Of a DNA stretch of 64,000 bases, positions 1 through 9,224 are shown in pieces. The DNA lies in assembly GCF_020991125.1 (NCBI RefSeq), contig NZ_CP087715.1:3215001-3279000 (forward strand). Direction: 5' to 3'. Under the pieces are notes generated by a model, which was given only the letters and a program-made list of their open reading frames with translations, was not told the origin of the DNA and ran no database searches. Positions within the stretch are counted from its first letter, which is position 1; each line of letters begins with the position of its first letter. Made by a program: the position numbers and the translations under genes. This DNA comes from Microbulbifer celer (GTDB lineage: Bacteria > Pseudomonadota > Gammaproteobacteria > Pseudomonadales > Cellvibrionaceae).

Positions 1-145
1 CAAAGAGGAACTGAATCATGGATCGACAGGTCAATTACCCCGTGAACGACGGCGGGAATTTTGTTATAAAGTCGCCCCGGTGTTCGTTTTTTAAGCACAA
101 CCACCAAAAGCCGATAACAATCTCTGCCAGCGCCGCCTGTTAATC
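1..145. other. Upstream intergenic stretch, no gene assigned
   Basis: This is the left edge of the window, before the M23 peptidase start. I find no convincing coding frame on either strand. A TATAAA-like hexamer near 64-69 could be a -10 element for the peptidase-anmK pair, but no good -35 accompanies it. In related bacteria tyrS often lies divergently here; that is known gene order only and is not seen in this sequence. Confidence 0.4.
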
Positions 146-1531
146 ATGAAAAATCAACGCAAGAAGAACCCGCGCCTGCTGGGCGCACTGGGTAAAAATT
201 TCCCCCGCACTCACGCCCTGGCGGCCGGAGCGGCCAGCTTTGCCCTGGCGCTTACGCTGTTTGTATCCACCCCCGAAGTTGAGGCAAAACGCACTGCGCT
301 CCCGGTTTCCCTGGCACCGGCGGAAGCCGTATCTCCGGCGGTGGCTGCCGCTGAGGAAGCCGACGCCGGCATTGCGGTTGAAGACGCCCGCAGTGGACTG
401 CGGGTCATAGAAGAGAAGGTGCGCAATGGCGACACGCTCTCCGATCTGTTTCAGCGCGCCGGTGTCAGCAGCGCGGAAATGTATCAACTGCTGGCCAGCG
501 GCCAGGAGGCCAAACAACTGGCAAAGCTGGCTCCGGGTGAAGAACTGACTTTCCAGGTGGACGGTGACGGCAACTTGCAGAGCCTGGAGTTGCACCGGGA
601 TCGGCTCAGCCGGGTGGAGTTCAGCCGCGACAGCGGTGATGAATACAACTATGCGCTGCACCAGCGGGAAGCCGACCGCCACAGCGCGTACCGCCAGGGC
701 GAAATCAAAAGCTCACTGTTTGTGGACGGCGGCGAGGCCGGTTTGAGCAACAACACGATTATGGAATTGGCCAACATTTTCGGCTCCGATATCGACTTCG
801 CACTGGATATCCGCAAAGGCGACACTTTCAGCGTGATCTTTGAGGAAGAATTCCTCGACGGCGAGAAGATCGGCGACGGCCCCATCAAGGCGGTCACTTT
901 CACCAACCAGGGCAAAACCTTTAACGCGGTGCGCTATACCGACAGCAATGGCGACACCAGCTACTACACGCCCGACGGCAAGAGCATGCGCAAAGCATTC
1001 ATCCGTACACCGGTGGATTTTGCCCGTATCAGCTCCCACTTCAATCCGCGCCGCCTGCACCCGGTGTTCAAGACCCGTCGCCCACACAATGGCACCGACT
1101 ACGCCGCCCCCACCGGCACCCCCGTATACGCGGCAGGTGACGGCAAGGTGGTGCGCGCCGGCTACAGCAAGCCCAACGGCAACTACGTTTTCATTCAGCA
1201 CGGTGACCGCTACATGACCCGCTACCTGCACCTGAGCAAACGCTTGGTGAAACGCGGCCAGCGGGTCAAGCAACGTCAGGTCATCGGCAAAGTCGGCTCC
1301 ACTGGCTATGCTACCGGGCCACACCTGCACTACGAGTTCCTGGTCAATGGACGCCATCGCAACCCTGCCACCATCGTGCGTCAGCTGCCGAAGGCGAAAT
1401 CTATTCCGAGCAGTGAAATGGCGCGTTTCCAGGCACAAACCCAGCCGCTGTTGGCACAGCTTGAGCGCTTTAATCAGCCCGCCCTGGCGCAGCAAAGCGA
1501 GCACGGCGAATCATCCGGCAGCACCAATTGA
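146..1531 (+). CDS. M23 family metallopeptidase with OapA/LysM-like domain
   Basis: This is a periplasmic zinc endopeptidase expected to cut peptidoglycan cross-links (LytM/MepM type). The basic N-terminus is followed by a hydrophobic segment at about residues 22-40, which acts as anchor or signal. An OapA/LysM-like region follows, with VRNGDTLSDLF at 92-102. The C-terminal M23 domain keeps the metal ligands H314 and D318 (HNGTD) and the HLH motif at 393-395 (GPHLHYEF), so it should be catalytically competent. At 461 aa it has the usual length for MepM-like proteins. The stop codon is immediately followed by the anmK start, so the two genes are probably co-translated and both act on wall turnover. 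Which peptide bond is cut cannot be read from the sequence. Confidence 0.9.
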   Translation: MKNQRKKNPRLLGALGKNFPRTHALAAGAASFALALTLFVSTPEVEAKRTALPVSLAPAEAVSPAVAAAEEADAGIAVEDARSGLRVIEEKVRNGDTLSDLFQRAGVSSAEMYQLLASGQEAKQLAKLAPGEELTFQVDGDGNLQSLELHRDRLSRVEFSRDSGDEYNYALHQREADRHSAYRQGEIKSSLFVDGGEAGLSNNTIMELANIFGSDIDFALDIRKGDTFSVIFEEEFLDGEKIGDGPIKAVTFTNQGKTFNAVRYTDSNGDTSYYTPDGKSMRKAFIRTPVDFARISSHFNPRRLHPVFKTRRPHNGTDYAAPTGTPVYAAGDGKVVRAGYSKPNGNYVFIQHGDRYMTRYLHLSKRLVKRGQRVKQRQVIGKVGSTGYATGPHLHYEFLVNGRHRNPATIVRQLPKAKSIPSSEMARFQAQTQPLLAQLERFNQPALAQQSEHGESSGSTN

Positions 1532-2650
1532 ATGGCGGAGCTCTATGTAGGTCTGATGTCCGGGACCAGCGTCGATAGCATCGATGCTGTCCTGATGGCA
1601 TTCCCGGATGCCGGCGATACGCTCGAGGAGCAACCCCACACTCTGGCCGCCATCGGCCACCCCATAGCTTCCCAGACGCGCGAGGCGATTCTCGCCCTTT
1701 GTGCCCCCGGCCCCTCGGAGCTGGACCGGGCAGGTCAGCTCGATCGCCAGTTGGGACAGCACTTCGCGGAAGCGACCCTCGCGCTCCTCAGGAAAGCCAA
1801 TATCGCCCCGGACCAGGTCCGCGCCATCGGCAGCCACGGCCAGACCGTGCGCCACCGCCCACCGGGCAGCGTATCCACGCCCTTTTCGCTCCAGATCGGC
1901 GACCCCAATACCATTGCCGCCATTACCGGCATCACCACAGTGGCCGACTTTCGCCGGCGGGACATGGCCCTCGGCGGCCAGGGCGCGCCTTTGATGCCCG
2001 CATTTCACAATGCGGTGTTCCGCACCAGTCGCGATCGCGCGGTGGTCAACATCGGCGGCATGGCCAACATTACCGAGTTGGCGGCCGATGGCGGCGTGCG
2101 CGGTTACGACACAGGCCCCGGCAACGCATTACTGGATTACTGGGTAAAGCTACAGCGGGGTCTGGACTATGACGCCGACGGCGCCTGGGCCGCCAGCGGC
2201 GCTGTGCATCCAGAATTGCTGAACCGGTTGCTGGCAGATCCGTTTTTCAGCGCGCCAGCACCGAAAAGTACCGGTCGCGAAGCATTCAATCCCACCTGGC
2301 TGGAGCGCGCCAGTGTCGGACTCGAGCTCGCGCCAGCAGATGTTCAGGCAACCCTGGCAGAAGTCACCGCGGCCACGATCGCCAACGGCGTACACGAATT
2401 TGCCGCGGGCGGAGAACTGTTGATTTGCGGTGGCGGCGCCCGCAACAAGAATCTGATGGCGCGTATACAACGGCGCCTGCCCACCTGGTCCGTGGCCCCC
2501 ACGGATCACTATGGTATCGATGCCGATTGGGTGGAGGGTGCCGGCTTTGCCTGGCTGGCGCGACAGACCGTACACGGCAGAGCGGGCAACTGCCCGGCGG
2601 TGACCGGCGCGAGCCGGGAGACTGTGCTCGGTGCCATCTATCCCGCATGA
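1532..2650 (+). CDS. anmK: Anhydro-N-acetylmuramic acid kinase
   Basis: AnmK phosphorylates and opens 1,6-anhydroMurNAc during cytoplasmic recycling of peptidoglycan, giving MurNAc-6-phosphate. The 372 aa length matches the family. The N-terminus has the ATP-binding GLMSGTSVDSID block (the family usually shows GTSMDG or GTSVDG, so the S after VD is a small variation). Further family blocks are GSHGQTVRHRP, NIGGMANIT, the DTGPGNALLD sugar/phosphate loop and the late GGGARN. The ATG follows the peptidase TGA with no gap, which suggests translational coupling of a wall hydrolase with the kinase that recycles its products. Confidence 0.95.
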   Translation: MAELYVGLMSGTSVDSIDAVLMAFPDAGDTLEEQPHTLAAIGHPIASQTREAILALCAPGPSELDRAGQLDRQLGQHFAEATLALLRKANIAPDQVRAIGSHGQTVRHRPPGSVSTPFSLQIGDPNTIAAITGITTVADFRRRDMALGGQGAPLMPAFHNAVFRTSRDRAVVNIGGMANITELAADGGVRGYDTGPGNALLDYWVKLQRGLDYDADGAWAASGAVHPELLNRLLADPFFSAPAPKSTGREAFNPTWLERASVGLELAPADVQATLAEVTAATIANGVHEFAAGGELLICGGGARNKNLMARIQRRLPTWSVAPTDHYGIDADWVEGAGFAWLARQTVHGRAGNCPAVTGASRETVLGAIYPA

Positions 2651-2813
2651 GCCTATCCGGGCCCAACTGTACACGTCGAACCTCATTACCCTGCGGCCAA
2701 AGGCACGGCAGTATCCCCGTAGCAGACGCGGGAATCTTACAGCAATTGCAGATCGGGACAGATTGGGTGCGCACCCGGCCAGAACAACCGGGCTTTGCGG
2801 GAAACACCGCAGA

Positions 2814-3167
2814 TCAGATGGAGAAGGAAGAACCGCAGCCGCAGGTAGAGGACGCGTTGGGGTTCTGCACCACGAAACGCGAGCCGGACAGGCCCTCTTC
2901 ATAGTCGACACTGGCACCCACCAGGTAGGGGTAGCTCATGGCGTCGACCAGCACCTCGATGCCCTCTTTCTCAATCACCGCATCGTCTTCAGCAACCAGC
3001 TCGTCAAAAGTGAAACCGTACTGAAAGCCGGAACAGCCGCCACCAGTTACAAACACGCGCAGCTTCAGTTCCGGGTTGCCCTCTTCTTCCAGCAAGCCCT
3101 TCACCTTGGCAACGGCGTTTTCGGTCACCTGAATTGGATCGGGAGAAAAGGAAACAGCTTCTGACAT
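2814..3167 (-). CDS. erpA: Iron-sulfur cluster insertion protein ErpA
   Basis: ErpA is an A-type carrier that delivers Fe-S clusters to apoproteins, notably the isoprenoid enzymes IspG and IspH. The 117 aa protein has the three invariant cysteines: C45 in GGGCSGFQY, and C109 and C111 in the C-terminal CGCGSSF motif. Spacing and length fit ErpA better than IscA or NfuA. It is transcribed convergently to anmK, and the 160 bp between the two holds nothing else I can name. The neighbourhood with argC and the bactofilin is typical of related gammaproteobacteria. Confidence 0.95.
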   Translation of the reverse strand: MSEAVSFSPDPIQVTENAVAKVKGLLEEEGNPELKLRVFVTGGGCSGFQYGFTFDELVAEDDAVIEKEGIEVLVDAMSYPYLVGASVDYEEGLSGSRFVVQNPNASSTCGCGSSFSI

Positions 3168-3311
3168 ATATCTAACTCAATACCGAGGATGGGCGCCGCA
3201 ACCAGATTGGTTACGGCTGCGGACGCATTATGGATAAATCCCAGCAAACGGGTCAAGTATTGCCGAAATTACTGCAAATCACCAATATGGCGCCAGCACC
3301 CACCGGTCGGA

Positions 3312-3749
3312 TTATTCCGCGTCGATCACTTCTTCGGAATAACCCAGCATGCGGGGCTCGCCAGCGACATCGGTTTCCACGTTGGACACCAGAGAGCCGT
3401 TGACCTGCGCGCCTTTGACCATTTCGATCAGCTTGTAGTGCACATTGCCCTCAACCACAGCCTTGGATGCCAACTCCAGGTGACCACTGGCGTGGACATC
3501 GCCTTTTACATTGCCATTGACCACCACGCTCGGCACGCGAATTTCACCTTCGATGATGCCCCCGTCCACTACCTGCAGGCGAGCATCGCTGTCGCTGTGG
3601 GCGCTGACGTTACCATTGACCCGGCCTTCTACCACCAGGTTGCCGCGAAAATGCAGGTCGCCGGTCACTTCGGTGTGACGAGCAATCAGGGTTGTATTGT
3701 TGCCACCGGAGTTAGCCATAGTGCTTGTCTTCTCTTTTTTCTGAAACAT
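3312..3749 (-). CDS. Bactofilin family polymer-forming protein
   Basis: Bactofilins form nucleotide-independent beta-helical filaments at the inner membrane that organise wall synthesis or morphogenesis. The 145 aa protein begins MFQKKEK and contains the regular beta-helix pattern of short hydrophobic-Gly repeats (TEVTGDLHF, LVVEGRVNGNV, VVVNGNVKGDV, AVVEGNVHY), followed by a short acidic tail. The first ATG is preferred over an in-frame ATG eleven codons later because MFxKK is the usual bactofilin start. M23 peptidases and bactofilins are functionally linked in several bacteria, so the nearby M23 gene may be a partner; that link is inference. Confidence 0.9.
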   Translation of the reverse strand: MFQKKEKTSTMANSGGNNTTLIARHTEVTGDLHFRGNLVVEGRVNGNVSAHSDSDARLQVVDGGIIEGEIRVPSVVVNGNVKGDVHASGHLELASKAVVEGNVHYKLIEMVKGAQVNGSLVSNVETDVAGEPRMLGYSEEVIDAE

Positions 3750-3840
3750 AAATCAATTCGAAACCTCGTGAATGGATCGGAGCCCGGTATGGGGTAGATA
3801 ACCAGTTACTCCTGATGGGGCGGCCTGCCCGCAAGTGACA

Positions 3841-4584
3841 TCATGTCTTTTGCACCAGCCAGCCATAGCGCTGATCGATATTGAATCCCCGGCGTTTGCT
3901 GGATTTGAGCGACAGCTCGACGCCCTCGGGCTCAAACCCCTCGGGCAACTGCAGCTCTCCTTCGATATTCTGGAAATACTTGAATCGCAGCGGGATAGAC
4001 TCGCTCTCCACCTGCTCGGAAAGGTCCGCGAGCGCATACCGTCGGATCTCTTCACCCTCCTTGCCGATGATGGTGAAGCGCGCTGCCCCGGTGACCACCT
4101 GGTGGCGAGCAGAGGACTGCTGTACCAGCAGTTTGTACTGATAGCGGTGCCCATCCTCAGCCTGGGAAATACTGAAGCGCCCGATGGAAACCCCTTCGCT
4201 CCCCTCGGAGGGCGCCATGATGCCGCGGTAAAAGGATATCTCCTGCTTCAACTCGGCAATCTGATTTTCTTTTTGCACCAGCTCCTCACGCACGGACTCA
4301 CTGGCCTGCTCGCCGATGGTGACAGACTGCTCCGCCGTCGCGGCGCGCAGCCTCAGGGACTCGTTTTCCTTGCGCACTTCCTCCAACTGACCGAGCACCT
4401 GCTCGTGCTGCCGGGTGGTTTCATCCAGCGTCTTACGCAGCTGGTACTGGCCGGCAAAGTAGGCGCCCGCCGAGGTAGACAACACCAGCAGTGCGACCCC
4501 CATCATCGAGAAGGCGCCAAAAAAGGGGCGATGGGGAACCACCTTCATTCGATACTGCTTTGTGCCTTTTACTTTCCGAGCCAT
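3841..4584 (-). CDS. Coiled-coil inner-membrane protein, DUF6776-like
   Basis: A 247 aa protein with a basic N-terminus, one membrane segment at about 23-43 and a long charged coiled coil at about 50-120. The C-terminal domain (about 125-245) is rich in beta-strand pattern and probably periplasmic. No enzymatic motif is visible. It lies upstream of the bactofilin gene on the same strand, with a gap of about 90 bp, so the two may be co-expressed and this protein could anchor or regulate the filament. The family name is from recognition of the gene neighbourhood and is tentative; its function is unknown. Confidence 0.75.
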   Translation of the reverse strand: MARKVKGTKQYRMKVVPHRPFFGAFSMMGVALLVLSTSAGAYFAGQYQLRKTLDETTRQHEQVLGQLEEVRKENESLRLRAATAEQSVTIGEQASESVREELVQKENQIAELKQEISFYRGIMAPSEGSEGVSIGRFSISQAEDGHRYQYKLLVQQSSARHQVVTGAARFTIIGKEGEEIRRYALADLSEQVESESIPLRFKYFQNIEGELQLPEGFEPEGVELSLKSSKRRGFNIDQRYGWLVQKT

Positions 4585-4645
4585 TTGCGCGCCATGGAAT
4601 CCGTGTGTGTTGTCGTCTGTTTTGTTTTTTTAACTGCTGTCGATT

Positions 4646-5695
4646 TTAAGGCAGCAGTGCGGGGCTCTCCAGCCCCTGGTTCTCATTTAGGCCGAACATG
4701 ATATTCAGGTTCTGGATCGCCTGCGCCGAGGCGCCCTTGGCCAGATTATCAATGACTGAAAGCACAACCACGGTATTGCGATCCTGCGGCTTCAGCACCG
4801 CGATCCGACACATGTTGGTGCCGCGAACGCTGCGGGTCTGCGGGTGGCTGCCAGCGGGCATGACATCCACAAATGGCTCATCCCGGTAGCGTTTTTCGAA
4901 CAGCGCCTGAAGAGCTTCCACCGAGGTGTCCTGCGCCAGAGTACCGTACAGCGTTGCGTGAATCCCGCGCACCGTGGGTAACAGGTGCGGCACAAAGGTC
5001 AGGCGCACATCGCCACTTCCGGTATGAACACCGCCAAGGCCCTGCTCAATTTCCGGCAGATGGCGGTGGCCACCGGCGGCATAGGCGCGGAAGCTATCGT
5101 TGTTCTCCGCAAACAGCAGCTCGGTTTTGCCCTGGCGACCCGCACCACTGGCACCACTGGCGGCATTGGCAATCAGATTCTCCGGCGATATCAGCCCGGC
5201 TTCCAGCAGCGGGATAAAGCCCAGCTGAATGGCGGTGGGATAACACCCCGGACAGGCCAGCAACTGCGCGTCTACAATCTGCGCCCGATTCACTTCCGGC
5301 AGACCGTACACCGCGTCGGCTGCCAGCTCGGGGCAGGCGTGCTTCTGGCCGTACCACTGCTCCCAGGTGGCAATGTCCTTGATACGGAAATCTGCAGACA
5401 GGTCTATCACCCGTACACCGCGGCTGATCAGTTCCGGCACCTGCGCCTGGGCGACCCCGTGCGGAGTGGCAAAGAACACCACATCGCAGGCCGCCAGTTG
5501 TTCGATATCCGGCGCGCAAAACTTCAAGTCGTAGTGACCGCGCAAACTTGGGAATAGTTCCGACACCGGCGTCCCGGCTTCGGCACGGGAAGTAATCGCG
5601 GTTACTTCTACGCCGGGGTGTCCTGCCAACAGGCGCAACAGCTCCACGCCCGTGTAGCCGGTTCCACCTACGATTGCCGCCTTGATTGCACTCAC
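4646..5695 (-). CDS. argC: N-acetyl-gamma-glutamyl-phosphate reductase
   Basis: ArgC carries out the NADPH-dependent reduction of N-acetylglutamyl phosphate in arginine synthesis. The N-terminal Rossmann motif GGTGYTG lies near residues 10-16, and the catalytic cysteine is in ACPGCYPTA near residue 151. Total length is about 349 aa, as usual. Two GTG codons compete as start (5698 and 5695). The second is chosen because AAGGAG lies 6 nt upstream of it but only 3 nt upstream of the first. The gene is divergent from the ClC gene across a 140 bp intergenic region that must hold both promoters. Confidence 0.95.
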   Translation of the reverse strand: MSAIKAAIVGGTGYTGVELLRLLAGHPGVEVTAITSRAEAGTPVSELFPSLRGHYDLKFCAPDIEQLAACDVVFFATPHGVAQAQVPELISRGVRVIDLSADFRIKDIATWEQWYGQKHACPELAADAVYGLPEVNRAQIVDAQLLACPGCYPTAIQLGFIPLLEAGLISPENLIANAASGASGAGRQGKTELLFAENNDSFRAYAAGGHRHLPEIEQGLGGVHTGSGDVRLTFVPHLLPTVRGIHATLYGTLAQDTSVEALQALFEKRYRDEPFVDVMPAGSHPQTRSVRGTNMCRIAVLKPQDRNTVVVLSVIDNLAKGASAQAIQNLNIMFGLNENQGLESPALLP

Positions 5696-5838
5696 CACTC
5701 TCTCCTTACTGACTATTCCGCTACAGCCCTGCCATGACCTTCACAAACGCTCTGACGTTACCACCTTCTGGCGCCGCAGAACCCCTGTATACTGAACCGT
5801 GCACTTTACCATAAGCCATCGACACAAAAGGACTTTCA

Positions 5839-7650
5839 GTGCCGCGCTCTCCCGAGCCCAATACTCCCACCGCCTTCGAGCACACCCGCCCTGCGAAGCT
5901 GCGCCTGCGGGACCGCCTGCAATTGCAACTGTCCGCGCAGCAGGCGCTACCGGTGCTGGTGCTGTTGGCACTCGTCATCGGTATCTGTGCGGGCCTGGTG
6001 ATTATTGCCTTTCGCCAGTTGAGCGAGTGGCCAATGATCTTTTACCTGCCGCAGATCGACGATTTTGAATCTCTTTCGCCGCTGCAGCGCTTTCTGCTAC
6101 CGCTGGGCGGTGCCCTGTTGCTCGGACTGCTGTTCCAGTGGATTGTGCCCTCCACGCGCGCCACCGGCGTGGTACATGTGCTGGACCGGCTGCACAATCA
6201 TCAGGGACGCATGCCGATCAAAAATGCCGTGCTGCAGTTTTTTACCGGCACCATCGCGTTGCTCAGCGGTCAGTCTGTGGGCCGCGAAGGTCCCGCGGTG
6301 CACCTGGGGGCCGCCAGCGGCAGCTGGGTGGCGCAGCGCCTGCGCCTGCCGCACAACTCGGTGCGCACCCTGGTCGCGTGCGGCGTCGCCGCCGCCATCG
6401 CCGCGTCCTTCAATACCCCGCTGGCGGGCGTCGTATTCGCCATGGAAGTAGTGATGCTGGAGTACACCGTGGCGGGGTTCCTGCCGGTCATTATTGCCGC
6501 CGTCAGCGGCAGCGCCGCCACCCGCATCGCATTCGGCCATCAAGCCGCATTCAGTGTGCCGGCGATCCAGCTGGAATCCCTGCGCGAACTGCCAATTCTG
6601 TTTGTGAGCGCACTGGTGATCGGCGCCCTCGCATCCACTTACATCGCCAGCCAGCGCCGCCTGGCGCCATTACAGCAAAAGCTGCCACCGCTTGTGCGCT
6701 TCGGAATCGTCGGTCTGGTGACTGGCACCCTCGGTATCTGGGTACCGGAAATTCTCGGCGCCGGTTACGACACCCTGGAAATGGCCATGCTCGGACAACT
6801 GGGCATCTCCACCCTGATCCTGATCGTCCTCGCCAAGGCCCTGGCGACCGCCGTAGGCACAGGTTTCGGTATTCCCGGAGGTGTCATCGGCCCCAGTCTG
6901 ATTCTCGGCGCCTGTATCGGCGGCGCCGCTGGGCATATCGCCAACATGTGGCTCGGCGCCTCTACCGCCAGCCCCGGGCTCTACGCGATGGTGGGGATGG
7001 CAGCAATGATGGGTGCCTTACTCAATGCGCCGCTGGCAGCGCTGCTGGCCATCCTCGAACTGACCTACAACGCCAACGTGCTGTTCCCGGGCATGATGAC
7101 CATCGTGATCGCCTGTCTCGTCAGCCGACAGCTGTTCAGAACCGAGGGTATGTATCAGGAGTCCCTGCGCGCATTGGGCAAAAGCGGCACCCCCAGCTGG
7201 CGCCAGCAGATGTTGAGCCGCGTGGGCGTCGCCGGTGTGATGGAGCGCAATATCGCGGTCGTTCCCCAGTTACTGAACAGCACTCAAGCGGAGCGCCTGA
7301 TCGAACAGCAGCCCGCGTGGCTGCTGGTGGGGAGCGAGGACCACCCCCAACTGCTGCGCACTGCCGACCTGGCCAACTTCCTGCAGCGCCCGCGAGAAAA
7401 GGGCCAGGAGGCAGAAGCGAAGCAACCGGAAGAGAAGGTCGATCTGTTGCGACTGCCGGGGGAGCGCCTTGAACTGGCGCCGCTCAGCTGGCGCGCAACG
7501 CTGCTGGAAGCCCAGGTGGCCCTGGAAAGAAGTGGTGCCGGCGCACTGTATATTGGTCGCGATTACGACCAGGGATTCTCCGGCGTGCTCAACAGTGATG
7601 TGGCGGGTATCATCCTGCCCCAGCATATCGAGCACTACTACCGGCAATAG
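5839..7650 (+). CDS. ClC-family chloride channel/transporter
   Basis: A polytopic membrane protein for chloride conductance or Cl-/H+ exchange. The ClC signature GREGPAVHLG carries the gating glutamate at E150, and the later GIPGGVIGPS block corresponds to the GxFxP anion-binding region. After the membrane domain (to about residue 440) there is a cytoplasmic region of about 160 aa that resembles a degenerate CBS pair, interrupted by a charged linker (about residues 515-535). The start is GTG at 5839 with AAAGGA just upstream. A likely -10, TATACT, lies at 5788-5793. The substrate and transport mode cannot be told from sequence alone. Confidence 0.92.
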   Translation: MPRSPEPNTPTAFEHTRPAKLRLRDRLQLQLSAQQALPVLVLLALVIGICAGLVIIAFRQLSEWPMIFYLPQIDDFESLSPLQRFLLPLGGALLLGLLFQWIVPSTRATGVVHVLDRLHNHQGRMPIKNAVLQFFTGTIALLSGQSVGREGPAVHLGAASGSWVAQRLRLPHNSVRTLVACGVAAAIAASFNTPLAGVVFAMEVVMLEYTVAGFLPVIIAAVSGSAATRIAFGHQAAFSVPAIQLESLRELPILFVSALVIGALASTYIASQRRLAPLQQKLPPLVRFGIVGLVTGTLGIWVPEILGAGYDTLEMAMLGQLGISTLILIVLAKALATAVGTGFGIPGGVIGPSLILGACIGGAAGHIANMWLGASTASPGLYAMVGMAAMMGALLNAPLAALLAILELTYNANVLFPGMMTIVIACLVSRQLFRTEGMYQESLRALGKSGTPSWRQQMLSRVGVAGVMERNIAVVPQLLNSTQAERLIEQQPAWLLVGSEDHPQLLRTADLANFLQRPREKGQEAEAKQPEEKVDLLRLPGERLELAPLSWRATLLEAQVALERSGAGALYIGRDYDQGFSGVLNSDVAGIILPQHIEHYYRQ

Positions 7651-7700
7651 CCCGGTTTTATAAAAAGAATTTCTCGCACACAGTAAAAAAGGATACTTAA

Positions 7701-8123
7701 ATGCTCTGGATCAAAGCTTTCCACCTGATTTCCATGGTGTGCTGGTTCGCCGCACTGTTCTATCTCCCGCGCCTGTTTGTGTATCACGTGGACGCCACTG
7801 ATGCGCTCAGCAAAGATCGCTTCTGCATCATGGAGCGGCGCCTGTACCGGGGTATCGCCCTGCCGTCGATGATCGCCACCATCGTCTTCGGCGTCTGGCT
7901 GATTACCTTCAATCCCGATTACTACAAATCCGCGGCCTGGCTGCACGCCAAGCTGACGTTTGTGGTGTTACTGATCGGCTATCACCATATCTGCGGCGCC
8001 TATGTGAAAAAATTCGCCGCCGGCACCGTAACCAAGAGCGGGCGCTACTTCCGTATTTTCAATGAGCTGCCGGTGTTTGCGCTGGTCGCCATCATCATTC
8101 TGGCGGTGGTGAAACCCTTCTGA
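7701..8123 (+). CDS. hemJ: Protoporphyrinogen IX oxidase HemJ
   Basis: HemJ is the membrane-bound, oxygen-independent-type oxidase that converts protoporphyrinogen IX to protoporphyrin IX. The 140 aa protein has four hydrophobic segments. The conserved family features are WIKAFH with H8 (a heme ligand in characterised HemJ) and LHAKL with H82 and K84. A good ribosome binding site (AAGGA, 7 nt spacing) precedes the ATG. The gene sits 50 bp after the ClC gene. Two further heme genes, hemL and hemB, lie within 6 kb, so this is a loose tetrapyrrole cluster. Confidence 0.92.
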   Translation: MLWIKAFHLISMVCWFAALFYLPRLFVYHVDATDALSKDRFCIMERRLYRGIALPSMIATIVFGVWLITFNPDYYKSAAWLHAKLTFVVLLIGYHHICGAYVKKFAAGTVTKSGRYFRIFNELPVFALVAIIILAVVKPF

Positions 8124-8218
8124 TCCCACCTACGCAGCGACTACCGGGGCGCGCACGACCACCGTTCGCCCCGCTTTCGCAGCTAAAATAAAAGATCACT
8201 CACGGCCTGCAGCCAGAC

Positions 8219-9019
8219 ATGAATATGGATACCCGCCAGCCCATCATCCTGACCATTGCCCACCACGATCCCAGTGGCAGCGCCGGCATCGCTGCCGATA
8301 CGGAAACCGCCGTCAGCCTCGGCTGCCATTGCACCTCGGTGATCTCCGCCATCACGGTCGGCGATACCCGCGAACTGGCGGGGGTGGCACCGGTAGATGA
8401 AAACCTGCTGGTGGAGCAGGCCCGCGGTGTCCTTGAAGACATGCCGGTTGCGGCGATCAAGATCGGCTACCTGGGCTCGGTGGAGAATGTACACGCCCTG
8501 CACAGCGTATTGCGGGACTACCCGGATATCCCCCTGATTATCGACCCGGATGCGACGCTTGCGGACAAGGAAAGCCTGCTGGCCCCGCCCCTGTGGACCG
8601 CTATGTGCGACCTGCTATTGCCCCAGGCCACCCTGGTGGCCCCCAACCGCCGCGAGGCCCGCGCCATGGCCGGCGAGGCCGACGTACACGACGCCCAGGC
8701 CCAGGAGCTGCTGGAAAGCGGCTGTCGCTACCTGCTGCTCACCGGTGTTCCGGCCCAGGCACAACAGCTGGAGAACCGCCTGTACGATGTACGCGGGCTT
8801 GTACGTCAGTTCCACTGGCAGCAATTGCCGCCGGCGGCCTACGGCGCCTGCGGGACACTCACCACCGCCATTGCGTGTCATATTGCCCACGGACTCACGG
8901 TGCTGGAATCGGTCAACCGCAGCCAGCAATTCACATGGAGCGCCATTGCCCACAGCCGACGCCTGGGAATGGGCCGTCCGATCCCCAACCGTTTGTTCTG
9001 GACCTGTAAAGACGACTGA
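8219..9019 (+). CDS. ThiD-like hydroxymethylpyrimidine kinase family protein
   Basis: A 266 aa ribokinase-superfamily protein. The N-terminal ILTIAHHDPSGSAGIAAD block clearly matches HMP/HMP-P kinase ThiD (usually TIAGSDPSGGAGI). The key C-terminal motif, normally GTGCTLSAA with the anion hole and catalytic Cys, is here GACGTLTTA: the cysteine sits one position early and the aligned Cys position is Gly. The gene lies directly upstream of hemL. Pseudomonads have thiD-thiE-hemL in this place; no thiE is present here. It could be an active ThiD, a kinase with changed substrate, or a degenerate paralogue, so no gene symbol is given. Confidence 0.75.
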   Translation: MNMDTRQPIILTIAHHDPSGSAGIAADTETAVSLGCHCTSVISAITVGDTRELAGVAPVDENLLVEQARGVLEDMPVAAIKIGYLGSVENVHALHSVLRDYPDIPLIIDPDATLADKESLLAPPLWTAMCDLLLPQATLVAPNRREARAMAGEADVHDAQAQELLESGCRYLLLTGVPAQAQQLENRLYDVRGLVRQFHWQQLPPAAYGACGTLTTAIACHIAHGLTVLESVNRSQQFTWSAIAHSRRLGMGRPIPNRLFWTCKDD

Positions 9020-9077
9020 CCCCACCCCGCCGCAAATCTCCCGTGCATCCACCAGACTCCGAGGCAGCTGCGATGAC

Positions 9078-9110
9078 CTAGGGTGGACGCGCTGCGCGTA
9101 TACACCCTAG
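9078..9110. repeat. Intergenic hairpin ahead of hemL
   Basis: CTAGGGTG (9078-9085) pairs with CACCCTAG (9103-9110), and inside it ACGCG-CTG-CGCGT forms a second stem. The whole sequence folds as one near-continuous hairpin. It lies between the ThiD-like gene and hemL. There is no following T-run, so it is not a standard intrinsic terminator. It does not contain the conserved blocks of the larger repeat family found elsewhere in the window. Confidence 0.6.
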
Positions 9111-9224
9111 ACCGTGGATTCCCAGCTTCTCTTCGTTTGCGACTACGGACGCAGGCGCAGATAATACGCGCAATTTCCAATCCCACATTTCCAGTCTCAA
9201 TATCCAACCCGGACTCGATACCCT

